From: Thermoproteus sp.
GTDB lineage: Archaea > Thermoproteota > Thermoprotei > Thermoproteales > Thermoproteaceae
NCBI GenBank assembly: GCA_038893495.1
Contig: JAWARJ010000001.1
Coordinates: 434,001 to 498,000 of the forward strand
DNA: 64,000 nt
Reading direction: 5' to 3'
Numbering within the stretch: the stretch's first letter is position 1; the number at the start of each line of letters is the position of its first letter. The notes below the pieces were generated by a model, which made no database searches, had not been told where the DNA came from, and was given only the letters and a program-made list of their open reading frames with translations. A program made the translations under genes and the position numbers. Shown piece after piece: positions 1-8,898 of the stretch.

Positions 1-106
1 CATTAGGCGTAGTAGATGAGTCGTAATTAGCGGCATTACATGCAGCGATGCAAGCGCCGCAGGATATACACCTAGACTGGTCCCAGAGGAAGGCCAGACG
101 GGTCAT
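1..106 (-). CDS. Ferredoxin-like 4Fe-4S subunit of a molybdoenzyme (N-terminal part)
   Basis: Only the first 35 residues lie in the window; the gene runs off its left edge. The ATG at 106-104 overlaps the stop codon of the catalytic-subunit gene in the ATGA manner, so the two are translationally coupled. After a short lead (MTRLAFLWDQSR) comes a Cys-x2-Cys-x2-Cys-x3-Cys motif (CISCGACIAAC), the first 4Fe-4S site of DmsB/PsrB/NrfC-type electron-transfer subunits. It should carry electrons between the Mo subunit and a membrane anchor encoded further left. The family call rests on this motif and the gene order; the partner clusters cannot be seen. Confidence 0.85.
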   Translation of the reverse strand, partial: MTRLAFLWDQSRCISCGACIAACNAANYDSSTTPN

Positions 107-2604
107 AGCCTAACTCTCACTACGGAGTTCGTCCCTGCTATTCCTATCACTGGAGCCACATATCCCTTGGTGAACCATTGAGGATTCACGCCGGAGCGCA
201 AGAAGTCGTAGTCGCTATTTATAAGCGCAGAGGTGTGACCTCCCGCAAACGCATATGCGAACAAGACCCCTGGCCTCACTCTATTTGTCACCTTTATGCA
301 GGTCTTCGTCGAGAAGCCGTTATCTACACCTTCTAGCACTACGACATCTCCGTCCTTGACGCCGAGGCGCTCTGCATCTATTGGATTCATCCAGACGCAC
401 CTCTCAGTTAAATACTTCGAGTTGTAGGTAAAGATGAAGTGGCCGGACACGTTCTGGTCTTTGCCTGTGATGAGATAGAATTCGTTGGGCGCCTTGGGCT
501 GGCTGTAGGCCGGCGGAGGGGTCCAGTCCGGTAGAGGGTCGAGGCCATAGTTCAGAGCAGTCAGTGAGTATATTTCCACAAGCCCTGTCGGCGTTGACAA
601 CTTGGACTTATAGGGCCTGGACTCATACGTCTTCTTCTTCAACAGATAGTAACCCTTAGTCTTCAGCGTAGCGTCTAATTCTTCTTTAGATATATTCCAT
701 GCCTTAGATAAATATGTCAAGATCCTATCATATAGTTGCTCTTCGAACTGCTCGAATTGGGTATAATCGGCATATTTATCGGTATAACCTATTAGGGCGG
801 CCTTATCGGGCCAAGCCCTCCTCACGAGTTCCAGCAATACCCAGAGGCCGCTACGGGCATCAACTCCAGGGGGCGGATCCAACACTTTACTGGAATAGAT
901 CACCGCAGCGTCTAGAGTCCAGGGAGCAGAGGTGACTTCGCTCCTCTCTAGGAACATAAGGTCGGGGAACACATAGTCGGACCAATCCACGTGGTCTTGC
1001 GGGAATATGTCGATAGTGATAACCAAGTCGAGCTTCTGGAGGGCTTCCTTCAGCTTCTGGGTGTTGACGTCCCTATGGAAGGGGGCAGTGCCCACTATTA
1101 TTAACGCCCTTATGGGGTATGGCTGGCCTGTCAGCACGGCGTCCAGCAATGCGTCGAACGAGCTGACCGCTAGCGGGTACTTAATTAGATCTACCCTCTT
1201 GGCGCTGAGCGGCGGCAACGATACGCCGAATATCGTGTCGACTCTATCCGCACCGATAGTACAAGAGTTGGGGAATTTTGCGGATTCTTGGAAACACAAG
1301 CCGCCGCGTTTATCTATATTACCCACCAACGCGTTTAAGATCAGTATGGCACGATAGAATTCGAAGTCGTTTCCGTTCCGGGCCGAATACCATCCATCTT
1401 CAACTACTCCCCGCCGGGTGGCGAACTCTTTCGCTATACGCGAGATCGTATCTGCAGGTACGCCAGTAATTTCAGCCGCCTTGTCGGGCGGATACTTCGC
1501 AACTCTCTCCGCTAGGAGCTTAAAAGCGGTCTTGACGTGTACGGTGCCTGCTGGCGTCTCGACATCCCCCTCGTAGTCCAGTACTGGGTCTGCCGCAGAG
1601 CCCAGGGGCTGTAGTCCGTTGGAAGCCGCGTCGAAGACCAGATATGCCGAGCCCGCCTGCCCTAAGTCTTTTTGGGTTAACGGCTTGCCGTCGGGCTTTA
1701 TCAACATAGGCGCATTTGTGTACTTCTTCAGGAACTGCCCGTCATAGAGACCCTCGTTAATTATGACATACATCAGAGATAATAGAAATGCGGCATCTGT
1801 ACCCGGGATTATAGGGACCCATTCGACGGACGAGAAGGCTATGTTCGGCGCCCTCGGGTCCACCACTACTATTTTGGCGCCCGCCGTCCTGGCTCCCGCC
1901 AAGGCACGAACGGAGCCCATGGCCGCGTCCATATTTCTGCCCACCAATATGAGGTAGCTTAGATTGGCGTAGTCCGGGTCCACCGTCGGCGGCCCTCCGG
2001 CACCTAGCACCAGCTGTCTAGCTGCTGTCGACGCGCCGTGGCAAGTCCCCTCTTGGCCTATGACGTTAGGAGTTCCTATGAGGGATGCTATTAGTGGTAA
2101 GTGCCAAGATAGATAGTCATGTCTCGTAAACGCTATAGCTTGAGGCCCGTACTTATCGGCTATTTCTTTCAGTTTAGCGGCGGCCTCGTTCAAGGCCGTA
2201 TCCCAATCCACCTCTTGGAACTTCCCCTCGCCCCTATTGCCTACCCTCTTGAGGGGCCTCTTCAGCCTCAAGGGGTGGCTCCACATCTGTAATGCCGAAG
2301 CAGGCCGGGCGCACATGCCCGGTTGCGGGTGGTCGGGATTAGGGACTATGTACATCGTGTCTCCATCTTTAACGAAATAGAGGCCGCAATGGGAGCCGCA
2401 GGCGCTACAGTATATCGGTATATAAGTGGCTGAGGGGGGACTGCTAGTAGTGCTAGTCGCGGTTGAGGTCTGTGAGATTGTTATTTTTATTATCGGTGTG
2501 CTTAATGCAGACAGTATGCCGATAGTAGCGCCGAGTTTTACCAGTTCTCTTCTGCTAATTTTTTGAGACAACACAGTATGGTGATTGTACAGAAATAAAT
2601 ACAA
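103..2604 (-). CDS. Molybdopterin (DMSO-reductase family) oxidoreductase catalytic subunit, Tat-exported
   Basis: This 833-residue protein is a bis-MGD oxidoreductase of the complex iron-sulfur molybdoenzyme family. The N-terminus has a Tat-like signal (SRRELVK at residues 17-23, then a hydrophobic stretch). Cys66, Cys69, Cys73 and Cys98 form the FS0 4Fe-4S site, and Cys188 in a GTPN...GTCHG context is the likely Mo ligand, as in polysulfide/thiosulfate reductase-like enzymes. The C-terminal domain (about 690-833) has the usual dinucleotide-binding fold features. The longest start is TTG; GTG at residue 11 or TTG at residue 12 would give a more typical Tat leader. It is coupled to the FeS subunit gene downstream. 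A sulfur-compound reductase is likely, but the exact substrate cannot be read. Confidence 0.9.
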   Translation of the reverse strand: MYLFLYNHHTVLSQKISRRELVKLGATIGILSALSTPIIKITISQTSTATSTTSSPPSATYIPIYCSACGSHCGLYFVKDGDTMYIVPNPDHPQPGMCARPASALQMWSHPLRLKRPLKRVGNRGEGKFQEVDWDTALNEAAAKLKEIADKYGPQAIAFTRHDYLSWHLPLIASLIGTPNVIGQEGTCHGASTAARQLVLGAGGPPTVDPDYANLSYLILVGRNMDAAMGSVRALAGARTAGAKIVVVDPRAPNIAFSSVEWVPIIPGTDAAFLLSLMYVIINEGLYDGQFLKKYTNAPMLIKPDGKPLTQKDLGQAGSAYLVFDAASNGLQPLGSAADPVLDYEGDVETPAGTVHVKTAFKLLAERVAKYPPDKAAEITGVPADTISRIAKEFATRRGVVEDGWYSARNGNDFEFYRAILILNALVGNIDKRGGLCFQESAKFPNSCTIGADRVDTIFGVSLPPLSAKRVDLIKYPLAVSSFDALLDAVLTGQPYPIRALIIVGTAPFHRDVNTQKLKEALQKLDLVITIDIFPQDHVDWSDYVFPDLMFLERSEVTSAPWTLDAAVIYSSKVLDPPPGVDARSGLWVLLELVRRAWPDKAALIGYTDKYADYTQFEQFEEQLYDRILTYLSKAWNISKEELDATLKTKGYYLLKKKTYESRPYKSKLSTPTGLVEIYSLTALNYGLDPLPDWTPPPAYSQPKAPNEFYLITGKDQNVSGHFIFTYNSKYLTERCVWMNPIDAERLGVKDGDVVVLEGVDNGFSTKTCIKVTNRVRPGVLFAYAFAGGHTSALINSDYDFLRSGVNPQWFTKGYVAPVIGIAGTNSVVRVRL

Positions 2605-2645
2605 CGCGGGACGTGCAATTTTTTCTTACACGGACGTGTGGAATA

Positions 2646-2662
2646 GGCAATTGTTAATTAAT
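2646..2662. promoter_or_regulatory. Shared divergent promoter (TATA-like)
   Basis: The A+T-rich TTGTTAATTAATC sits 24 bp upstream of the ATG at 2680, the spacing of leaderless crenarchaeal promoters. Read on the other strand it could also serve the molybdoenzyme gene starting at 2604, with a leader of about 25 nt. Confidence 0.5.
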
Positions 2663-2679
2663 CTGCGTTAGGTAGCGAT

Positions 2680-3810
2680 ATGCGCGATAAGCTGGTGCTC
2701 TTGGCGGTAGTCTTAGGGGCTGTAGTATACGTGTACTATACCTATACGCATTTCGCCCATCTACAGGGCTATATATCCGACGAGACGTGGTACCCACCAG
2801 CGGCCTACAACATCCTGAAGTACGTCTTCCACTACAACGCCACGATGTATGTACCCTACCCAAACGCCTCAGACATAGCGACTTATCTCAACTTGGAGCA
2901 CCCGCCCCTAGCCAAATACATAATGGCCCTCTCCATAGCGGCGCTAGGCTATAGGGAGCTGGCTTGGCGCCTGCCGGGCTGGATATTGGGGGGAGCCGCG
3001 GTAGTCCTGGCCTACCTGACGGGCAGGAAGCTCCTAGAGGGCAGAAGCTACGCCGGACTCGCCGGCATACTCTCGGCTGTGCTCCTAGCCATAGACCCCA
3101 ACTTCTGGGTTATGCACGGCATAGCCATGTTGGACGCCTACGCCGGCTTTTTCTCCCTATTGGCCCTATACCTGTTGGTCTCGGAGAGGAGGCTCGAGTC
3201 GTCTATAGCTTTAGGCCTGGCGTTTGCGACCAAGGAGTCTACCTTCTTTTTAGTGTTCCCCTACCTCTACTACATAGGCGAGCTCGAAGAGAAGCCCCTC
3301 AAGAGACTACTCTACGCCGTCTTGATACCACTTGTAATTTACGTTGTGCTCTCGGCGCCTTTAATTGCGTATTTAGGCATATACAATTGGCTCCAAAACG
3401 GGCCCCTCCACATGATGAGTTGGGACGTCACCTCGGGCCACATAGTGGGCGCGGGCGTGGAGAGCCAGATATCGACGCCTTGGGGCTGGTTCCTAAACAT
3501 ACATCCGTTCTACCTCGGCCAGAACCTCTACGCCAAGACCAACGCGGCGGTTATGATCTTATGGGCGGTCCTCACTGCGGCCCTCTGGAAGCTTAGAGAC
3601 AAAAGGCTGGCGATCGCCGCTGCCTTCCCCTGGTCCGTATGGGCGGGTTTCGTCGTGGTTTACGCCCTTGGCAACCACACCCTCTTTAGCTTCTATGTCT
3701 CCGACTTTAGTCCTATGGTCGACGTCTTCGTGGCGTCTGTGCTAGTCGCCGCGTTTGCAACGTGGGAAGAGGCAGGAGGGGCAAGGCGCCGCTTGAAGGC
3801 AACAACTTAG
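2680..3810 (+). CDS. GT-C fold membrane glycosyltransferase (PMT/GT39-like)
   Basis: This 376-residue multi-spanning protein resembles dolichyl-phosphate-mannose-protein mannosyltransferases. After the first membrane helix there is an extracytoplasmic SDETWY motif (acidic pair of the GT-C active site) and, about 50 residues later, the EHPPLAKY motif seen in GT39-type enzymes. About eight further hydrophobic segments follow. It likely transfers a sugar from a lipid-phosphate donor to protein or lipid on the outer face of the membrane. It is shorter than eukaryotic PMTs and lacks a MIR domain. It starts 24 bp after a TATA-like element, so it is probably leaderless. The acceptor is unknown. Confidence 0.75.
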   Translation: MRDKLVLLAVVLGAVVYVYYTYTHFAHLQGYISDETWYPPAAYNILKYVFHYNATMYVPYPNASDIATYLNLEHPPLAKYIMALSIAALGYRELAWRLPGWILGGAAVVLAYLTGRKLLEGRSYAGLAGILSAVLLAIDPNFWVMHGIAMLDAYAGFFSLLALYLLVSERRLESSIALGLAFATKESTFFLVFPYLYYIGELEEKPLKRLLYAVLIPLVIYVVLSAPLIAYLGIYNWLQNGPLHMMSWDVTSGHIVGAGVESQISTPWGWFLNIHPFYLGQNLYAKTNAAVMILWAVLTAALWKLRDKRLAIAAAFPWSVWAGFVVVYALGNHTLFSFYVSDFSPMVDVFVASVLVAAFATWEEAGGARRRLKATT

Positions 3811-3828
3811 TCGGATCTGTGGGTTTGG

Positions 3829-5241
3829 CTAACGAATGGCTCTTATGTACCTGTGCTCGCCGCTTACCGCCTCGAGGCTTATAGATTTGGGTTCAGGTAG
3901 CAGGAATACAGTGAAGGGTATGCCGAGGAGACTAACTGCCGCCAACATCTGGAGGAGATGCGGCAGGCCTATTGTGGCGAGTAGAGACGGGAAGAACAGG
4001 GTAGATATTGCTGCTCCGAGCTTCCCGGCGGCCGACGAAATGCCGTGGCCTGTCGCCCTGTAGCGAGTCGGATACACCTCAGCAGGCAGTACGAAGGTAG
4101 TGGTGTTGGGGCCGAAGTTTATGAAGAAGTAGCTGAGGGAATAAACTGCAAGCACTGCGGCGGCCGGCGCCGCGAAATTAGAGCCGGCGATCATGAGAGA
4201 TGCGGCTAGATATATGGCTGTCATGGCCGCAAAGCCTATATTCTGTATGGGCTTCCTGCCGAGTCTATCCAACAGGAAGGCCGCGGTGAAATAGCCCGGA
4301 AAGCCTACGAGGTAGGGGATCCCCTGATGCAACACCTCTTGGAATAAGCTCTTGGCGGGGCCCACTATGGAGGACACCACCATGCCGGAATAGACGCCGG
4401 TGCCGTAGAGGGCCACGTCCATGAGGAACCACGGCACTGTAGTCCCCAAGAGGACCCTCCAGTAGTGCGACAAGAAGTCGCGTAGGCCTATCTCCTCGGC
4501 CTTGACTTGAGTTCTTATATCTACGCCGAAGAGGCTCGCCGCCTTTCTGGCCTCCTCCACATCGCCTCTGACCAGCAAGGCGAAACGAGGAGTTTCCGGT
4601 ATCTTCCTCCTGAGGTATATCACAGTAGCCGCAGGTATCGCGCCTACGCCCAACATGACCCTCCAAGCCAGCTCTGGGGGCAGGAGGGCTATGGACGCGA
4701 GGGCGACGCCCACTGAGGCCAAAATGCCGAAGCCCTGGTTGGCGAAGACCAGAGCCACGAGCTTCCCCCTATCCCTCACGTTGGAGTACTCCGACATTAT
4801 GGTGGCAGATATGGGGTAGTCGCCCCCTATGCCGAAACCCAAAAAAGTCCTGGCGGCGATTAGCCACAAGAGGTTAGGCGCAAGGGCGCTAAGAATAGCG
4901 CCAAAGGTCAATATGGCCGCCTCCACGCCGTAGAGGTACTTCCTGCCGAGTCTATCGCCGAGAAGACCGAAGAGGATCTGCCCCACTATGGTGGCCCAAA
5001 GCGCAGCGGAGCCCAATAGGCCCTTCCAGAAGGCCGCCTCGGGGCTTGCGCCGTAGAGCTCCATAAAGCCCGGCACCGGGTAGGAGCTCAACACGACGAG
5101 GACAGCGCCTATTACGAACAAGTCGTACGCATCCGTGAAAAACCCGGCGCCGGAGAGGTACCAAATCTTTAAATGGGTCCATGTGAGCTTAAGCCTATCG
5201 AGAGGCTCAAAGGGCGCGGCGGCGCCTTGTTGAGAGCCCAT
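3829..5241 (-). CDS. MFS transporter, phosphate:H+ symporter type
   Basis: This 470-residue protein has twelve predicted membrane segments. The MFS loop 2-3 motif GDRLGRKYLYG and its repeat in the second half (LDRLGRKPIQN) are present. The GFGIGGDYPISATIMSE stretch around residue 135 is the signature of the PHS (Pho84-like) inorganic-phosphate symporters, and an acidic residue follows in the second half (LPAEVYPTRYRATGHG). Import of phosphate or a similar anion is therefore likely. The start is an ATG preceded by a TACTTAATTAC element about 26 bp upstream. It is transcribed convergently with the glycosyltransferase gene with an 18-bp gap. Confidence 0.8.
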   Translation of the reverse strand: MGSQQGAAAPFEPLDRLKLTWTHLKIWYLSGAGFFTDAYDLFVIGAVLVVLSSYPVPGFMELYGASPEAAFWKGLLGSAALWATIVGQILFGLLGDRLGRKYLYGVEAAILTFGAILSALAPNLLWLIAARTFLGFGIGGDYPISATIMSEYSNVRDRGKLVALVFANQGFGILASVGVALASIALLPPELAWRVMLGVGAIPAATVIYLRRKIPETPRFALLVRGDVEEARKAASLFGVDIRTQVKAEEIGLRDFLSHYWRVLLGTTVPWFLMDVALYGTGVYSGMVVSSIVGPAKSLFQEVLHQGIPYLVGFPGYFTAAFLLDRLGRKPIQNIGFAAMTAIYLAASLMIAGSNFAAPAAAVLAVYSLSYFFINFGPNTTTFVLPAEVYPTRYRATGHGISSAAGKLGAAISTLFFPSLLATIGLPHLLQMLAAVSLLGIPFTVFLLPEPKSISLEAVSGEHRYIRAIR

Positions 5242-5449
5242 ATGCCGATAGGCTCATATGTAATTAAGTACCATGCTAAAACATGCTTAAACATATAGCT
5301 CTAACGAGATATATTATCAAGAAATATTGTTATATATCATCTTCATAAATTTTAAATAAAGAATAATTTTAATGAAAAATAATAGAACATGAAAATAATG
5401 TTAGGTGAATAGGAGAGCAATATATTTATAGAGGAGATGAGGTCGATAC

Positions 5450-6049
5450 GTGTCTGTGGTACAGGAACTCAAAGAGTACATGTTGAAGCAGACCAAGCTC
5501 GATAGGATAATCCGTTGGGGCATAAAGTGGTCCATGTGGCCTGTCCACCTCGTCACCTCTTGTTGCGGCGTTGAGGTAGCCCATACCTCTGCGCCGGTTT
5601 TTGACGCCGAGCGCTGGGGCGTCCTGCCCTTCAACACCATGAGGCAGACCAATGTGATATTGGTAGAGGGGACCATAACGAGGAAGATGGCCAAAGTCCT
5701 CAAGTGGGTCTACGAACAGATGCCAGAGCCCAAGTTCGTGTTGGCCATGGGCGCCTGCGCCATCAGGGGAGGCCTCTTCTGGAATTCATACCACGTAGTG
5801 CAGGTCGATACGGTAGTGCCCGTCGACGCGTACATACCGGGCTGCCCGCCGACGCCCGAGGCCGTAATTAGGGCCTTCTTCATGGTCGGAAACAAGATAT
5901 TGGGCAAGCCCGGCCCCGAGGTCAAGCCTGTCAAAGTCGACTTGACGCCCTATCTGCCTCAGCCCAAGCCCGCCGCCAAGCCGGCCGCAAAGCCCGCCGC
6001 CCCGGCGCCCGCCCCCAAGCCCGCCGCAACGGCGCAGGCCCCTGCGTGA
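5450..6049 (+). CDS. nuoB: NADH-quinone oxidoreductase subunit B (NuoB-like)
   Basis: This 199-residue subunit binds the terminal 4Fe-4S cluster N2 of complex I-type enzymes. Cys38-Cys39, Cys103 and Cys132 are all present in the standard spacing (TSCCGVE, MGACAIRGG, IPGCPP). The last 40 residues are a low-complexity Pro/Ala/Lys tail (repeated AKPA) not found in ordinary NuoB. The GTG start lies 26 bp after an ATATATTTATAG box, so it is probably leaderless. The nuoC gene overlaps its stop by 4 bp. There is no nuoA before it and no nuoD, H or I after it here, so the remaining subunits must lie elsewhere, or the pair serves another complex. Confidence 0.92.
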   Translation: MSVVQELKEYMLKQTKLDRIIRWGIKWSMWPVHLVTSCCGVEVAHTSAPVFDAERWGVLPFNTMRQTNVILVEGTITRKMAKVLKWVYEQMPEPKFVLAMGACAIRGGLFWNSYHVVQVDTVVPVDAYIPGCPPTPEAVIRAFFMVGNKILGKPGPEVKPVKVDLTPYLPQPKPAAKPAAKPAAPAPAPKPAATAQAPA

Positions 6050-6585
6050 ATATGTCCGCCAAACTCCCGCCTAAATGCCCGCCGCAGGCCGACCATCCGC
6101 TTCTGCCTAAATTGAAGGAGGCTCTAGGCGGCTTGATTTTGACCTACGGCGTGTCTAAAGACGGCCACCTCTGCATCATGGTGCCCGCCGACAAGATAAG
6201 GGAGGTCGCCCAAAAGCTGAAGGAGTTGGGCTTCGACCAAGCGCTGTCGGTAAGCGCCATGGACTACATGGAGGAAAAGAAGTTCGTCATGCTCTACACC
6301 TTCCTCTCCTACCTAAACCCCGAGCTCAAGAGCTACCTCCTCAACGTGAGGGCCGAAGTGCCGAGAGACAACCCCCACATAGCCTCTATAGCCGACATAT
6401 TCCCGTCGGCCGACTACGACGAGAGGGAATGCCACGAGATGTTCGGCATATGGTTCGACGGAAATCCCAATATGGGCAAGCGGTTCCTGTTGGACCCCGA
6501 CTGTTGTATTGACGAGAAGACGGGGAAGCCGCTATATCCCCTAAGGCGCGACTTCAAGGTGCCTGACTGGGGCCTTTTCGGCTAG
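6046..6585 (+). CDS. nuoC: NADH-quinone oxidoreductase subunit C (NuoC-like)
   Basis: This 179-residue protein carries the 30-kDa subunit signature near its C-terminus (DYDERECHEMFGIWFDGNP, then RRDFKVPDW). It is the peripheral-arm partner of NuoB near the quinone site. The GTG at 6046 overlaps the nuoB stop (GTGA); an ATG at 6052 is an alternative start. The two genes form a coupled pair. The length is normal for unfused NuoC, and no NuoD domain follows. Confidence 0.92.
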   Translation: MNMSAKLPPKCPPQADHPLLPKLKEALGGLILTYGVSKDGHLCIMVPADKIREVAQKLKELGFDQALSVSAMDYMEEKKFVMLYTFLSYLNPELKSYLLNVRAEVPRDNPHIASIADIFPSADYDERECHEMFGIWFDGNPNMGKRFLLDPDCCIDEKTGKPLYPLRRDFKVPDWGLFG

Positions 6586-6933
6586 TCGCTCGGCAAAGTT
6601 GCAGTTAATCACATCGCGCCTCCTCAAGCTAGTCTCTCTAAATAAAGTATCATATGCCGTCTAGCGCCAACTAGGCCTCTTCCGACCTATAGCTTAGGCG
6701 ACGCGACAGGCCAGAAGTTCGTTGGGGGCGCTTCGACGCGGACCTCAGCGACTTTCCCCTCTGTACCAACTAGACGCGCCCTCCCCCACATACGGCCTCC
6801 TGCCTGTCGCCCCTCGACAACGCCGGCCTCCTATCGCTTACGTCCGCAGGCGAGATGTGGTATGCAATCAGAGCGAGCTCTACATTTGGCCAAGTCGAAA
6901 AGGTCTGTTAAATATACGATCCCGATAAAAGAC
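6586..6933. other. Intergenic stretch with a possible decayed coding remnant
   Basis: About 350 bp carry no intact gene. One plus-strand frame from 6813 to the TAA at 6911 reads as a protein-like C-terminus (LDNAGLLSLTSAGEMWYAIR and on). The same frame is broken by TAG just after 6770. This could be the tail of a lost gene after nuoC, but no family was recognised. No RNA gene is apparent. Confidence 0.3.
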
Positions 6934-6953
6934 CTTTAAACATGTGTACACAT
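6934..6953 (+). promoter_or_regulatory. TATA box followed by a perfect 12-bp palindrome (operator candidate)
   Basis: CTTTAAA at 6934-6940 is centred 25 bp before the GTG at 6961. It is followed directly by the perfect palindrome ATGTGTACACAT (6942-6953). A protein bound there would block the transcription start of the ATPase gene, so negative control of the ATPase/partner pair is a reasonable inference. Confidence 0.5.
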
Positions 6954-6960
6954 ACTATTA

Positions 6961-8313
6961 GTGATCCGCGATATCGTGCAAATATTAGATTCATTCACAG
7001 CGACGAGGGCAAGAAAGCCAGAGAGGACGACCCCTACGTTTAGAGCCGTCGGCCTTGGGCCCTTCGACGAGTTCGAAATAAGGCTGAGGCCCCTCACGGT
7101 ACTAATAGGAAAAAATTCGGTGGGAAAAAGCCTGGCGATGACGGCAATGTGGCTCTTAGCCTCTGCCAGACCAGAGGGCCCCCTAGCCGATGACAATTTT
7201 GTGAGGAAATTTGCCGAGAGGCGGGACGAAACGACTCTACGCGACTTGATCATCCATGCGGCTTATAACTACCTAAAAGCGATAGCCGAGGGCGTTTACA
7301 AGGCCTCGCGTGAAATCACGGCTCTAAGAGGCTCGCGGCTTGAAATAACCGGCGCTACGGGTAGAAAGCTCGAAATAGAAGTCGCCGAGAAGGAAGCCCT
7401 AATCCGCAGAGACGACATAACTCCAATTTTCGCCCAAGTAGAGGTAATTAAAGACGGCTCTAAATTTAGAGTAAGTTATGGCTACAGTATCGATATAACT
7501 ACGGAGTCTCTGGTTGACGTCGTCGCAGGCGTCACGTTGTTTGTCCACTTGGTGTACCATCTCGAACTATATCCCTGGCATGGACTATATCTGCCTCCCT
7601 TCACAGCGCCCCACTTCTTGGTCGACGGCCGGTCTGGATTAATTAGGGCGGCCAGGCCGTGGGCAAGGCTCGAGCTCGGCTTTGTAGACATCGAATATCT
7701 GAGGAGTTACTATATGCTATCTGAAGAAGCGCGCTCGTTAAAGCCGAGCGAAGTGTTTCAAGGCTTCCTCAAAGAGCTGGGCGTAGAGAAGGTAGAGGCT
7801 GTCGTCGAAAGCGGCTACGTCCGGCTATATGTAGAGCTGTGGAATGGAGTAAAGATGCCTATTGAAAGAGCGCCGTCTGGCATAAGGGAGGCCCTGTTGC
7901 CCGCCATCGCCCTAGAGGCGTGGCCCAACGTGCTGTTTATTGAAGAGCCGGAGGCGCACCTCCATCCGGCGGCCATCGTCAAATTCGCAGAGCTCCTCGC
8001 ACACTCGGTGAACAGAGGCGACAGATGGGTTGTCCTCTCCACACATAGCGACTTCCTGCTGTCTAAGCTCGATAATTTAGTAAAAGCCTCGATATTGGAC
8101 AAAGACAAGCTAAGAAAGTTGGGCCTCTCAGAGACGTCAGTCCTTCCGCGTGAGAAGATCGCCGTCTATTTGGTGAAAGCCGATAGAGAGCGCAAGAGGT
8201 CTACTGTCGAGGAGTTGCCGGTCGACGAAGAGGGGATCTCAGAATATGAATTTAGCAAAGTCTCTGAAGAGCTCCTAAACGAATCGAGCGACATCACTCT
8301 ATTAAGGACCTAA
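6961..8313 (+). CDS. OLD/AAA15-like P-loop ATPase
   Basis: This 450-residue ABC/SMC-class ATPase has Walker A GKNSVGKS at residues 50-57, the signature-like PSGIRE near 308, Walker B VLFIEEPEAHLHP near 324-336 and a switch His in LSTHSDFLL near 361. This is the layout of the AAA15/OLD family, whose members power nuclease or TOPRIM partners in defence and DNA repair. No TOPRIM domain follows in the same chain. The next gene starts 3 bp after the stop, so the two form a transcriptional and probably functional unit. The GTG start is leaderless (TATA 25 bp upstream). A defence role is an inference from family and pairing. Confidence 0.75.
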   Translation: MIRDIVQILDSFTATRARKPERTTPTFRAVGLGPFDEFEIRLRPLTVLIGKNSVGKSLAMTAMWLLASARPEGPLADDNFVRKFAERRDETTLRDLIIHAAYNYLKAIAEGVYKASREITALRGSRLEITGATGRKLEIEVAEKEALIRRDDITPIFAQVEVIKDGSKFRVSYGYSIDITTESLVDVVAGVTLFVHLVYHLELYPWHGLYLPPFTAPHFLVDGRSGLIRAARPWARLELGFVDIEYLRSYYMLSEEARSLKPSEVFQGFLKELGVEKVEAVVESGYVRLYVELWNGVKMPIERAPSGIREALLPAIALEAWPNVLFIEEPEAHLHPAAIVKFAELLAHSVNRGDRWVVLSTHSDFLLSKLDNLVKASILDKDKLRKLGLSETSVLPREKIAVYLVKADRERKRSTVEELPVDEEGISEYEFSKVSEELLNESSDITLLRT

Positions 8314-8316
8314 GTA

Positions 8317-8700
8317 ATGACATGTAAAGTCATCGATAGGAGCTGTGAAGAGTTTAGCCTAGACAAAATTGCTGAAGAAATGGGGTATACAGGCAAAAGA
8401 GCTGACGTGATGTGTATATGTGGACCCTTGGCTGTAATAATTGAAGAAACCAGCGGCAAGGCGAAGAGGGAAGACATAGATAAATTATTGGCGTTAATCG
8501 AGTTTTTAAGAAATGTAAGCATACTGCCGTCTCAAGTCGACCAAATTGTGTGTATATTACACCACAAAAGGGGAGCTGACAAAGGAGTGTATTACAACAT
8601 GGAGAAGGTCAGGAGAGGCGGCAAGTGCGTGCCGTACTCCGCCAATTGCAACAACAGCTTAGTTGCGATATTACAAAAAGTGCGGGAGTTGCTTAGATAA
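8317..8700 (+). CDS. Small partner protein of the OLD-like ATPase (possible nuclease fold)
   Basis: This 127-residue protein is encoded 3 bp after the ATPase stop. I do not recognise the family. Residues 28-48 read KRADVMCICGPLAVIIEETSG and then K, which resembles the beta-hairpin of restriction-endonuclease-like folds (Asp30, acidic pair 43-44, Lys48). The spacing differs from the standard E-x-K, so this is only a suggestion. There are seven cysteines, unusually many for its size. An effector or adaptor for the ATPase is the most economical role. Confidence 0.55.
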   Translation: MTCKVIDRSCEEFSLDKIAEEMGYTGKRADVMCICGPLAVIIEETSGKAKREDIDKLLALIEFLRNVSILPSQVDQIVCILHHKRGADKGVYYNMEKVRRGGKCVPYSANCNNSLVAILQKVRELLR

Positions 8701-8711
8701 CGATCGACGTA

Positions 8712-8837
8712 TCAGCCAGCGCTATCTCCCTCCCGCTTGTCGCCTTTAGTTGCGGCCATCGCTCCTCCCCTAAGCCGCGTCTTTTGTGCATCGACGTATA
8801 TGAACTCTACGGTCTCTTCTACAGACAGCCTCTCCAA
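8712..8837 (-). CDS. Small hypothetical protein (41 aa)
   Basis: A minus-strand frame from a TTG at 8837 to TGA at 8712 encodes a charged peptide beginning LERLSVEETVEFIYVDAQ. It is preceded by AAAGAGGAGG, a good ribosome binding site, and by an in-frame stop. It lies 61 bp downstream of the 8899-9342 gene and may be co-transcribed with it. No family is recognised, and it may be only the tail of a lost gene. Confidence 0.35.
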   Translation of the reverse strand: MERLSVEETVEFIYVDAQKTRLRGGAMAATKGDKREGDSAG

Positions 8838-8898
8838 GCGCGCCTGGGCGCCTCCTCTTTATGGGGGTCTGCGTGGTCTTGGAGGCTTTCCCGTGGGC

